In this document: one piece after another, positions 9,812-16,310 of the stretch
Layout: each line of letters opens with the position of its first letter
Position numbering within the stretch: position 1 is the first letter of the stretch
From: an uncultured Clostridia bacterium
GTDB taxonomy: Bacteria; Bacillota; Clostridia; Christensenellales; UBA1242
Reading direction: 5' to 3'
NCBI GenBank assembly: GCA_944372355.1
Contig: CALVYS010000001.1
Coordinates: 1 to 32,680, forward strand
Length of the DNA stretch: 32,680 nucleotides
The notes under the pieces: model-generated
What the model saw: only the letters and a program-made list of their open reading frames with translations
What the model was told of the DNA's origin: nothing
Databases searched by the model: none
Program-made: the position numbers and the translations under genes

Positions 9812-9838
9812 AAAAAAAACGAAGACAATGCTTCGTTT
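9812..9838 (-). terminator. Rho-independent terminator of tRNA-fMet
   Basis: On the minus strand, AAACGAAG-CATTGT-CTTCGTTT continues into a run of T (A run 9812-9819 on +), beginning 6 bases after the tRNA CCA end. Confidence 0.85.
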
Positions 9839-9843
9839 CACTT

Positions 9844-9920
<77 letters not shown>

Positions 9921-9930
9921 ATGTGATTAT

Positions 9931-9959
9931 AGTATATGCCTCTCAGCCGCTTTTGTCAA
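9931..9959 (-). promoter_or_regulatory. Promoter of tRNA-fMet
   Basis: Minus strand -35 TTGACA (9954-9959), 17 bases, -10 TATACT (9931-9936), ending 10 bases before the mature tRNA 5' end. A strong promoter, as expected for a stable RNA. Confidence 0.8.
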
Positions 9960-10058
9960 CACTTTTTTTCAAAAAATTAAAAAAATGAAATTAAAATTAA
10001 AAATATGTGTTTTTTAAGCTTTATTATTAACAAAAATAATTGTTTTTTTTGTCACATC

Positions 10059-10087
10059 TTTAAAGTTTTTGAATTTTATCATATTTT
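10059..10087 (+). promoter_or_regulatory. Weak candidate promoter of the ferritin-like gene
   Basis: TTTAAA (10059-10064), 17 bases, TATTTT (10082-10087); each hexamer matches consensus at only four positions. The gene-free stretch 9960-10117 is otherwise extremely A/T rich. It contains an inverted repeat ATTATT-N6-AATAAT at 10023-10040 that might be an operator of the Fur/PerR type given the gene it precedes, but the spacing does not match those boxes well. Confidence 0.25.
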
Positions 10088-10117
10088 ATGGCAAGACTAA
10101 AAAGGTGGAGGTAAAAA

Positions 10118-11365
10118 ATGAAATTTAATCCTTTTGAAGAAAAACCTAAAAGCTTGGAAAGTTGCATCATGGATTGGAAAAAGCTTTCTCCAAAACCATA
10201 TGACAAACTCAAAGCAAGGCCTTATACACGAGTGCGCTGTATATTGATGAATGGAACTGAATATGAGTCGGTGTGGTTTGGCCATCAATTTCACAGGCAC
10301 ACCAGCGACAACGATCTTCGCAGATCTTTGGCGCTCATTCGCAGAAGTGAGCAGCAACAGCAAAAACTGATTTCCTCGCTTAAACCTGTCGATGAAAATT
10401 TGCTTGAAACGACGATCGGGTATGAGCAACTTGCTGTCGATTTGACCGCCTTCTTGGCACAGCATGTCAACGACAAACATGTCAAAGCCGCTCTTGATTT
10501 TGCGCTGCTTGAAGATTTTGATCATCTCTATCGCTATGCCAACCTTCTTGAAAGTGACATGGGCGCAAAAGCAGAAGATTATGTTGGTGATTACACTGAA
10601 ATCATGCCGGCAAGGCCGACAATTTCCCATCATCGCCATCCATTTGACAGTGTGAAAAATCCGATCAAGAACAAAGCCGCCACACCTTTTGACAAATGTG
10701 CAGTCAACATTATAACAGCTGCTGAGCAACAAACGATGAACTACTATATGAATCTTGGCGGATTTTACAAAAATCAAAAGGGCAGAGAGGTTTACACCGA
10801 AATCGCGATGGTTGAGGAGCAACATGTGACGCAGTATGGCAGCCTTATCGATCCAACTGCAAGCTGGTTTGAAATGAGTTTGATGCATGAATATATTGAA
10901 TGTTACCTTTACTATTCTATGCTCTGCGACGAGAGTGAACCAAACGTCAAAAAAGTGTGGGAGATGCTGTTAGTGCAAGAGATCGCACACCTTCACGCAG
11001 CTGCAAAAAATTTGAAAAAATACGAGAAAAAGGAGTGGTGTGAAGTGATTCCAGACGGGGCCTTTCCAGAGCTTGTGGCTTTTAAGTCTAACAAGGATTA
11101 TATCAGAAATGTTATTAAAAATTCTGTCAATTTCACGGCGGATCGTGAGTCATATATCGATCTTAAAAAACTTCCAAAAGATGCTGACTTTTTTAAATAT
11201 CAAAACAAAATCATCAAAAATGAAAACGAGGTCGCTTCTCACAAGGTGGTGAAAGAGCACATTGATCGTTTTGGCGAAGATTATCGCGTTCAAGACAAAC
11301 CTCACCCGATAAAAGCTCTTGACAATCGAAAAGTTGACAACATGAGCGTCGGAAGAAAGCAATAA
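10118..11365 (+). CDS. Long ferritin-like (diiron four-helix) protein
   Basis: 415 residues. The 200-300 region has the spacing of a diiron ferritin-like bundle: Glu203 (helix 1), Glu233-x-x-His236 (helix 2, VEEQH), Glu258 (helix 3, HEYIE) and Glu288-x-x-His291 (helix 4, QEIAH). The 90-145 region shows a partial second set (Glu97/Glu103, Glu132 and His136), so the protein may be a fused pair of half bundles. The N-terminal 60 residues and the last 115 charged residues belong to no domain I know. No signal peptide or membrane segment is present, so it is probably cytosolic. An iron, manganese or oxidative-stress role is inferred from the ligands only. Strong GGTGGAGG ribosome site before ATG. 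Confidence 0.65.
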   Translation: MKFNPFEEKPKSLESCIMDWKKLSPKPYDKLKARPYTRVRCILMNGTEYESVWFGHQFHRHTSDNDLRRSLALIRRSEQQQQKLISSLKPVDENLLETTIGYEQLAVDLTAFLAQHVNDKHVKAALDFALLEDFDHLYRYANLLESDMGAKAEDYVGDYTEIMPARPTISHHRHPFDSVKNPIKNKAATPFDKCAVNIITAAEQQTMNYYMNLGGFYKNQKGREVYTEIAMVEEQHVTQYGSLIDPTASWFEMSLMHEYIECYLYYSMLCDESEPNVKKVWEMLLVQEIAHLHAAAKNLKKYEKKEWCEVIPDGAFPELVAFKSNKDYIRNVIKNSVNFTADRESYIDLKKLPKDADFFKYQNKIIKNENEVASHKVVKEHIDRFGEDYRVQDKPHPIKALDNRKVDNMSVGRKQ

Positions 11366-11435
11366 AGGGAGCGATTATAAGCGGCAGAGAAAGCCTTGTT
11401 ATGAATTATGAAATTCGCAAGATCTTTAGCAGACA

Positions 11436-11468
11436 ATTAAAAAAAGCGGAACTTTTCCGCTTTTTTTT
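11436..11468. terminator. Bidirectional terminator between the ferritin-like and MetRS-like genes
   Basis: GCGGAA-CTT-TTCCGC (11446-11460) flanked by an A tract (11439-11445) and a T run (11461-11468). It serves the + gene ending at 11365 and overlaps the stop codon of the minus-strand ligase. Bases 11366-11435 contain nothing recognisable. Confidence 0.85.
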
Positions 11469-13440
11469 ATTCGCTTGCAAGTTGTGATGGGTGTTTTCTG
11501 AAAAAGTCTTGTTTTTCTGCCAAAAATTTGATTTCTGGTTCAGGTTTAATCTGCGTAAATTTTTCAAATGCATAATCCCACGAAAAGGCCTTTTGTTTGT
11601 CAAAACCCAAAAAGTCGGCCACATTTTCAGTGCCGCTTGGCGCCATAGGGTGAAGCAACAGGTTGGCCGTTTTGATGAGTTGCAAAGTGTTTGCTGTCAG
11701 CTTTTTCAAGCCTTCTTCGTCGCATGAACCAATTTCTTTGACCCACATTTTGTTGATGTCTCTTACAAACACGTCGACGACATTGACAACCTGGTGCAGT
11801 TTTTTGTCAAACATAAATCTTTCGTAATCCAGGCATGCCTTTTTGCATTTTGCTATAATTTCTTCGGAAATTTCAGCCTCAGGCACCTTGCCATTAAAGT
11901 GATTTTGCGTGCTGTAAAAGAAGGTTCTTAAAATTCTGTTGTAAACATTTGTCAAAAGATTGCCCTCTTTCAATGCAGGATCCGCCTCATCAGGTTTTGC
12001 GTCAGGATTGAGAGGTTTTGGCATAAAGTTGACGTTGTTGTTGGAAAGGTTCATTCCCAAAAAGTGCATGCGAAGTTGTTCTGGGGTGTAGTAATTTAAA
12101 AAGTCTCTGCCCATTGGCGCTTTTATTGTTCCCGAGGAGCTTGCCTTTTTGTTTAAAAACAGCAAATGTTTGATTGGAACAAGCTTGGAAAGTTTGAATT
12201 CGCCATCTTTTGGAGGGTATTTGACTGCTCCCTTTTGCATATGCAGCCACATAGCCTGTTGAGCAGGGCCGTAGAAGGAAAGGTTGTCTTCGCCCATAAT
12301 TTGGTAGATTTCTGCGTCTTCGCTTTTCCAAAATTTTTCCCATTCGTTTTCTGGTTTGCCGATGGAAAGCAGATAGGCCTTTGTGAGCGAAATAGGTGCC
12401 CACAAGCTTTCTGGCCAAACGTAAAAGGTTTGCCCTTCAAGTCCGTCGATTGTCGGGCATGGCACGCCCCATGGGTCGTTGCCGGTCAAACGGAAAGGCA
12501 CAAGGGTTTTGCCGGTTCGATAATGAATGCCATTTTGTGCAAAAATCTCGCATGCTTTTTCACGATCTGCAAGTTTTTCAAAAATCAATGTCACACTTGG
12601 TCCGTTCTTTTCAACGAGTTCGTGTTTTGGCAATTCAAGAGTGGAAAGCTTTGGAAGATATTCCTTTTTAACATAAACCTCAGGCGCTTTTAAAAATTCT
12701 TTGATTTCTCTTGTCATAAAAATCGGAGTGTCAGAGCGTTTTTCAACATCTGACAACCAAGTTTTCATCTCGTCCAAGCACCTGTCGAGGTCAAAATACC
12801 AGTTTTCAACCTTTCTAAGCTCTGGTTTTTCACCACTGAGTGCGCTGACAGGGTCGATCAAATCCATTGGAAGATATTGATGGCCAAGGTCGCATTCGTC
12901 GGCATAGCCCTTTTCGCTTTGGCAGCCTTCGATAGGGCAGCGGCCAATCACTTGACGACCGTTTAGCAAAACACCCAATTTCTTGTCAAAGAATTGATAG
13001 GAAGATCTTTTTGAAAGCATTCCATGCTTGTGCAAAGTGTTGATAAACAAGGCGCTCATCTCTTCGTGAACTGACTTCATAGGTTCAAAAGCCGAAGCGC
13101 CAAAAAGGTTGTGTTTGATTTCAAACATTTCAAAAGTTTGTTTTTGGTGAATATGGTTGGAATAGATAAAATCTTGCAAACTCATGTTTGCAGGGATTTG
13201 GCCGTTTGCTTTTGCTTTGCGATAGCCCTCCGTTGCAGTGGAGCCGTAGCAATCGGTTCCAGACACAAAAATCACATTTTCACTGCCAATACGGTCGCGC
13301 AAAAAACGTGCGATGGTGTCTGCGCGAAGCATTATCGCCACATGCCCAAAGTGCAAATGTTTGTTGCCATAAGGCATTCCGCCTGTCACAACCGCACGTT
13401 TAGGAAAGGTTGGACGAGGGCGTTCGAAATTGTTTTCCAT
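11467..13440 (-). CDS. MetRS-like class I tRNA ligase family protein with altered KMSKS loop
   Basis: 657 residues from ATG 13440, chosen because GGAGA lies 7 bases upstream; an in-frame TTG at 13452 overlaps that site and is unlikely. The fold is that of methionyl-tRNA synthetase: HIGH-type motif LHFGHV (about 29-34), a zinc-knuckle-like insert (CPIEGC ... ECDLGH, about 168-190), WYFDL, YVWPESLWAP, and an anticodon-binding helical domain. The position of KMSKS reads KKASSSG (about 430-436), so the ATP-stabilising lysine-serine-lysine loop is changed. As I recall, Clostridia carry a family annotated only as class I tRNA ligase with this same KKASSS feature. It may charge tRNA poorly, act as a second MetRS, or do something else. 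It lacks the C-terminal tRNA-binding domain of many MetRS. Confidence 0.8.
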   Translation of the reverse strand: MENNFERPRPTFPKRAVVTGGMPYGNKHLHFGHVAIMLRADTIARFLRDRIGSENVIFVSGTDCYGSTATEGYRKAKANGQIPANMSLQDFIYSNHIHQKQTFEMFEIKHNLFGASAFEPMKSVHEEMSALFINTLHKHGMLSKRSSYQFFDKKLGVLLNGRQVIGRCPIEGCQSEKGYADECDLGHQYLPMDLIDPVSALSGEKPELRKVENWYFDLDRCLDEMKTWLSDVEKRSDTPIFMTREIKEFLKAPEVYVKKEYLPKLSTLELPKHELVEKNGPSVTLIFEKLADREKACEIFAQNGIHYRTGKTLVPFRLTGNDPWGVPCPTIDGLEGQTFYVWPESLWAPISLTKAYLLSIGKPENEWEKFWKSEDAEIYQIMGEDNLSFYGPAQQAMWLHMQKGAVKYPPKDGEFKLSKLVPIKHLLFLNKKASSSGTIKAPMGRDFLNYYTPEQLRMHFLGMNLSNNNVNFMPKPLNPDAKPDEADPALKEGNLLTNVYNRILRTFFYSTQNHFNGKVPEAEISEEIIAKCKKACLDYERFMFDKKLHQVVNVVDVFVRDINKMWVKEIGSCDEEGLKKLTANTLQLIKTANLLLHPMAPSGTENVADFLGFDKQKAFSWDYAFEKFTQIKPEPEIKFLAEKQDFFRKHPSQLASE

Positions 13441-13463
13441 GATATTCTCCAAATTTTAAAAAG

Positions 13464-13492
13464 ATTTTATAATCTAAACAACATTTTGTCAA
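13464..13492 (-). promoter_or_regulatory. SigA-type promoter of the MetRS-like gene
   Basis: Minus strand -35 TTGACA (13487-13492), 17 bases, -10 TAAAAT (13464-13469). It sits in the 61-base gap after sigH, where no terminator is seen, so read-through from the sigH operon may add to expression. No T-box leader is present; the leader is too short. Confidence 0.7.
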
Positions 13493-13501
13493 ATGATATG
13501 T

Positions 13502-14083
13502 TTAATCGAAAAGATTTTTTCTGATTTGGCCGATCTTTTTTTTGATGCGAGAAAGGGCGTTGTCGATGCTCTTTTTTGTCTGGCCGGTTTTGTCGGCGAT
13601 CTGTTGATAACTTAGACCCTGCAAATAAAATCTCAATACAGTGTGCTCCAAAGGCGAGAGCTCTTTGGCAAAAGCCGCTTTGAGTTCGGCATACACCTGA
13701 CGATTTGCAAGCACCTGTTCTGGGCTGAGGCCGTCGGAAATGAGAAATATGCCAAGCTCGTCATTTTCTTCATCTGTTATTGGAACGGCGGAGGAGAGCA
13801 CCAGATTTTTTTGAGTGGAGGCATTTCTAACTGCCGACTGAATTTGTCGTTTGATGCACAAGTTTGCAAAAGTGGCAAACGAGGCAGATTTGTTTGGGTC
13901 ATAGCTTTTGATCGCCTTATAAAGCCCGATCATGCCTTCCTGGATCAAATCCTCCACATCACCGCCAATGAGATAAAAACCACGACTGTATTTCGTGATT
14001 GTGTTTCTGTAACGGTTGAAAAGTTCGAGTTCCGCTTGCACATCGCCCTGTTGAGCGAGGCCAGCCAATTTTTCATCTGTCAT
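13502..14083 (-). CDS. sigH: RNA polymerase sigma factor of the SigH (Spo0H) type
   Basis: 193 residues, a compact sigma-70 family member. Region 2 is GGDVEDLIQEGMIGLYKAI then FATFANLCIKRQIQSAVR (about 40-85), with the acidic DLIQEG core-binding motif and the aromatic -10 melting residues. Region 4 is LSPLEHTVLRFYLQGLSYQQIA followed by a helix-turn-helix (about 143-185). The type is supported by context: in Bacillus, sigH follows cysS-mrnC-rlmB-yacP. Here it overlaps rlmB by ATGA and yacP (rae1) is missing. In spore formers SigH drives entry into stationary phase and sporulation; here the regulon is unknown. Confidence 0.88.
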   Translation of the reverse strand: MTDEKLAGLAQQGDVQAELELFNRYRNTITKYSRGFYLIGGDVEDLIQEGMIGLYKAIKSYDPNKSASFATFANLCIKRQIQSAVRNASTQKNLVLSSAVPITDEENDELGIFLISDGLSPEQVLANRQVYAELKAAFAKELSPLEHTVLRFYLQGLSYQQIADKTGQTKKSIDNALSRIKKKIGQIRKNLFD

Positions 14084-14796
14084 TTAAATTTCCTTTGTCT
14101 CAAAATTTCAAAAATTGTCAATGCGCAAGCCACGCTGGCGTTCAGCGAATTGACTTTGCCTTCAAGCGGCAGGGTGATCACACCATCACATTTTTCGATG
14201 ATGCTTGGCTTCACGCCTTTGCCTTCCGAGCCAATAACCACGGCGATCGGCAAATCTAGGTTGGTTTGATAGATGTTTTTTCCACCTGTTTCAGCAGCGA
14301 AAATCCACAAACCCTTGTTTTTAAAGTAATCGATCGCCTCTTTAAGGTTTGTCACCTGTGCGATTTTGACATTGGCAATCGCGCCCGTGCTGGTTCTGAT
14401 CACCGTGTCATTCACCTGACATGCACGATTTTTTGGAATGACGATTGCGTCCACTCCGGCACATTCGCATGAGCGAATTATGGCGCCGAAATTGTGGGGA
14501 TCTTCAATGCCATCTAAAAGCACGACAAGCGGTTTAGAGTTTTTTTCAGAGAGCAGCTCTTCAAGAGGGGTGTAGGCAAAATCCACCGCCTCTGCGATGT
14601 AGCCCTGATGGTGAGAGGTGGTTGACTTTCGCTCTAAGGCAGACTTTGGAACAAATTCGACTCGAATTTTGTTTTGCCTTGCAAGTGAGATGATTTCATC
14701 TTTTCGTGAGGCGTAAATTTGATCTACCAAAATTTTGTTTATCGTCATTTTTGAGCGGATTGCTTCTCTGATTGCATTTTTGCCCTCAAATTGCAT
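14080..14796 (-). CDS. rlmB: 23S rRNA 2'-O-methyltransferase of the RlmB/TrmH (SpoU) family
   Basis: 238 residues. Residues 1-75 form the L30e-like substrate-binding domain (FEGKNAIREAI start). The SPOUT catalytic domain carries the three knot motifs: DPHNFGAIIRSCECAGVD (motif 1, with the catalytic arginine), VVIGSEGKGV (motif 2) and ITLPLEGKVNSLNASVAC (motif 3). RlmB methylates a ribose in the 23S peptidyl-transferase region; the exact target nucleotide cannot be read from sequence. It starts 9 bases after mrnC and overlaps sigH, so it is internal to the ychF-mrnC-rlmB-sigH operon. The family also contains TrmH tRNA methylases, so the substrate assignment relies partly on context. Confidence 0.9.
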   Translation of the reverse strand: MQFEGKNAIREAIRSKMTINKILVDQIYASRKDEIISLARQNKIRVEFVPKSALERKSTTSHHQGYIAEAVDFAYTPLEELLSEKNSKPLVVLLDGIEDPHNFGAIIRSCECAGVDAIVIPKNRACQVNDTVIRTSTGAIANVKIAQVTNLKEAIDYFKNKGLWIFAAETGGKNIYQTNLDLPIAVVIGSEGKGVKPSIIEKCDGVITLPLEGKVNSLNASVACALTIFEILRQRKFK

Positions 14797-14805
14797 AAAT
14801 TTCTC

Positions 14806-15159
14806 CTAAATTATTGATATTTGCAAGATCTCTTGCAGTCGCTTTGTCTGTTCGGTTGAATAAAGATGCCCAATCAAAGCTTCGAATGCGGTGGCCTTTT
14901 TGTAGTCAGCTCCGTCAGCGTTTTTTGCTTGATGTTTTGGTTTGGCATTTCTGGCTCTGCGAACGATGGTTTGTTCTTGCTCCGACAGTTCAAGTTTTTC
15001 TAGCACCAAACTTTGCGCTTTTGCACTGCAAAGTCTGGCACAAACTTTGTGAATTTCATTTATTGGTTTGTCCAGGTTTTCCAATGCCCATTTGCGGACA
15101 AAGGTTGTGTGAATGCTGTCGCCTAAAAAGGCGAGTTCAAGTGAGGTAAGCTTTCTCAT
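14806..15159 (-). CDS. mrnC: Mini-ribonuclease III
   Basis: 117 residues. It is an RNase III catalytic domain without the double-stranded RNA-binding domain, as in MrnC, the enzyme that trims 23S rRNA precursors in Bacillota. The signature LAFLGDSIHTTFVRKW (9-24) supplies the metal-binding Asp14. VRRARNAKPKHQAKNA (about 65-80) and ATAFEALIGHLY (about 88-99) are the other conserved segments, the latter with the second acidic site. It is slightly shorter than typical MrnC. The start overlaps the ychF stop as ATGA, and rlmB follows directly, the usual mrnC-rlmB pairing. Confidence 0.9.
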   Translation of the reverse strand: MRKLTSLELAFLGDSIHTTFVRKWALENLDKPINEIHKVCARLCSAKAQSLVLEKLELSEQEQTIVRRARNAKPKHQAKNADGADYKKATAFEALIGHLYSTEQTKRLQEILQISII

Positions 15160-16247
15160 ACGTTAAACCTGAAAAGCACGACATCGCCATCTTGCATAAC
15201 ATATTCCTTTCCTTCGATGCGCACCTTGCCCTTTTCCTTTGCTTTTAAAAATGAACCAGCTTCCACCAAATCGTCATATGAAACCACCTCCGCTTTGATA
15301 AAGCCTTTTTCAAAGTCGGTGTGAATCTTTCCAGCGGCCTGAGGCGCTTTGGTTCCTTTTTTGATCGTCCAAGCTCGAACTTCTTTTTCTCCTGCGGTTA
15401 GATAGCTCATAAGGCCAAGCAGATCGTAACTTGCTTTGACCAACTTTTCCAGCCCACTTTCTGTGATTCCGAGTTCTTGTTTGTAGACAGGGCGCTCTTC
15501 TTTTGGAAGCGAGATGAGCTCTTCTTCGATTTTTGCGCAAAGCGTTATGCAACCTGAGCCCTCTTGTTTGGCAAACTCTTCAACTTTTTTTGAATAGTCG
15601 TTTTCGCCTTGCATGATGTTTTTTTCAGCTATGTTTGCAACATAGATCACAGGCTTTGCGGTCAAAAGCGAAAAGCTTTGCAACAGCTCTCTCTCTTTTT
15701 CTGAGAGGGGAAGGGTGCGAACGCACTTGCCCTGTTCAAGATGATCCTTAACCTTTTTTAAAACATCGACGCTGCCAGCCAGCGCTTTGTCACCGGTTTT
15801 GACAAGCTTTGCATTTTTTTCGTAAATTTTGCTCACCTGTTCAAGGTCCGCAAGCGCGAGTTCCAAATTTATCACTTCGATGTCACGCACAGGATCCACA
15901 CTTCCGCTCACATGAATGATTTTGTCATTGTCAAAACATCTGACCACATGAACGATTGCATCGACTTCACGAATGTGGCTTAAAAATTTGTTGCCAAGGC
16001 CTTCGCCATGGCTGGCCCCAGCAACGAGGCCTGCAATGTCCATAAACTCGATGCTTGCTGGCGTTATTTTTTGAGTGTTATACATCTTTCCCAGCACTTG
16101 CAACCTTTCGTCTGGCACGTCAACCACGCCGACATTTGGTTCGATTGTGCAAAAAGGATAGTTGGCGCTTTCCGCACCAGCCTCGGTTATTGCGTTAAAA
16201 AGAGTGCTTTTGCCCACATTAGGCAAGCCAACAACTCCTATTTTCAT
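15156..16247 (-). CDS. ychF: Obg-related ATPase/GTPase YchF (OLA1 family)
   Basis: 363 residues, the family length. G1 is GLPNVGKST (7-15), G3 is [20 protein letters not shown] near 70, and the G4 site is NIAE rather than NKxD, the reason this family prefers ATP. The C-terminal TGS-like domain ([20 protein letters not shown] onward) contains the typical [13 protein letters not shown] and ends DVVLFRFNV. YchF associates with ribosomes and is a regulator of stress responses and translation. ATG 16247 follows AAAGGAAC. First gene of the minus-strand ychF-mrnC-rlmB-sigH operon. No convincing promoter is seen in the 60-base gap upstream, which contains a hairpin. Confidence 0.96.
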   Translation of the reverse strand: MKIGVVGLPNVGKSTLFNAITEAGAESANYPFCTIEPNVGVVDVPDERLQVLGKMYNTQKITPASIEFMDIAGLVAGASHGEGLGNKFLSHIREVDAIVHVVRCFDNDKIIHVSGSVDPVRDIEVINLELALADLEQVSKIYEKNAKLVKTGDKALAGSVDVLKKVKDHLEQGKCVRTLPLSEKERELLQSFSLLTAKPVIYVANIAEKNIMQGENDYSKKVEEFAKQEGSGCITLCAKIEEELISLPKEERPVYKQELGITESGLEKLVKASYDLLGLMSYLTAGEKEVRAWTIKKGTKAPQAAGKIHTDFEKGFIKAEVVSYDDLVEAGSFLKAKEKGKVRIEGKEYVMQDGDVVLFRFNV

Positions 16248-16270
16248 TTCATTAAGTTCCTTTTAAATGC

Positions 16271-16310
16271 AAAAGCAAATGCGGCAAGCACATTTGCTTT
16301 TTTGTTTTTT
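16271..16310. terminator. 11-bp hairpin between the 822-aa gene and ychF
   Basis: AAAAGCAAATG (16271-16281) and CATTTGCTTTT (16291-16301) form a perfect 11-bp stem with a 9-base loop. On the minus strand, where both flanking genes lie, it is followed by only TTTTGCATTT, so it should terminate the 822-aa gene moderately. The longer T run (16298-16310) is on the + strand, where no gene is seen. Confidence 0.6.

Noticed and set aside
10029..10050. AACAA-N6-TTGTT followed by a T run, as a terminator
   Set aside because: The stem is five weak pairs and no + strand gene ends upstream; likely chance in A/T-rich DNA.
10097..10888. Open frame of 263 codons antisense to the ferritin-like gene
   Set aside because: The + strand gene has a strong ribosome site and diiron ligand pattern; the antisense frame has neither.
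13441..13501. T-box riboswitch in front of the MetRS-like gene
   Set aside because: The whole gap is 61 bases and already contains the promoter, too short for a T-box.
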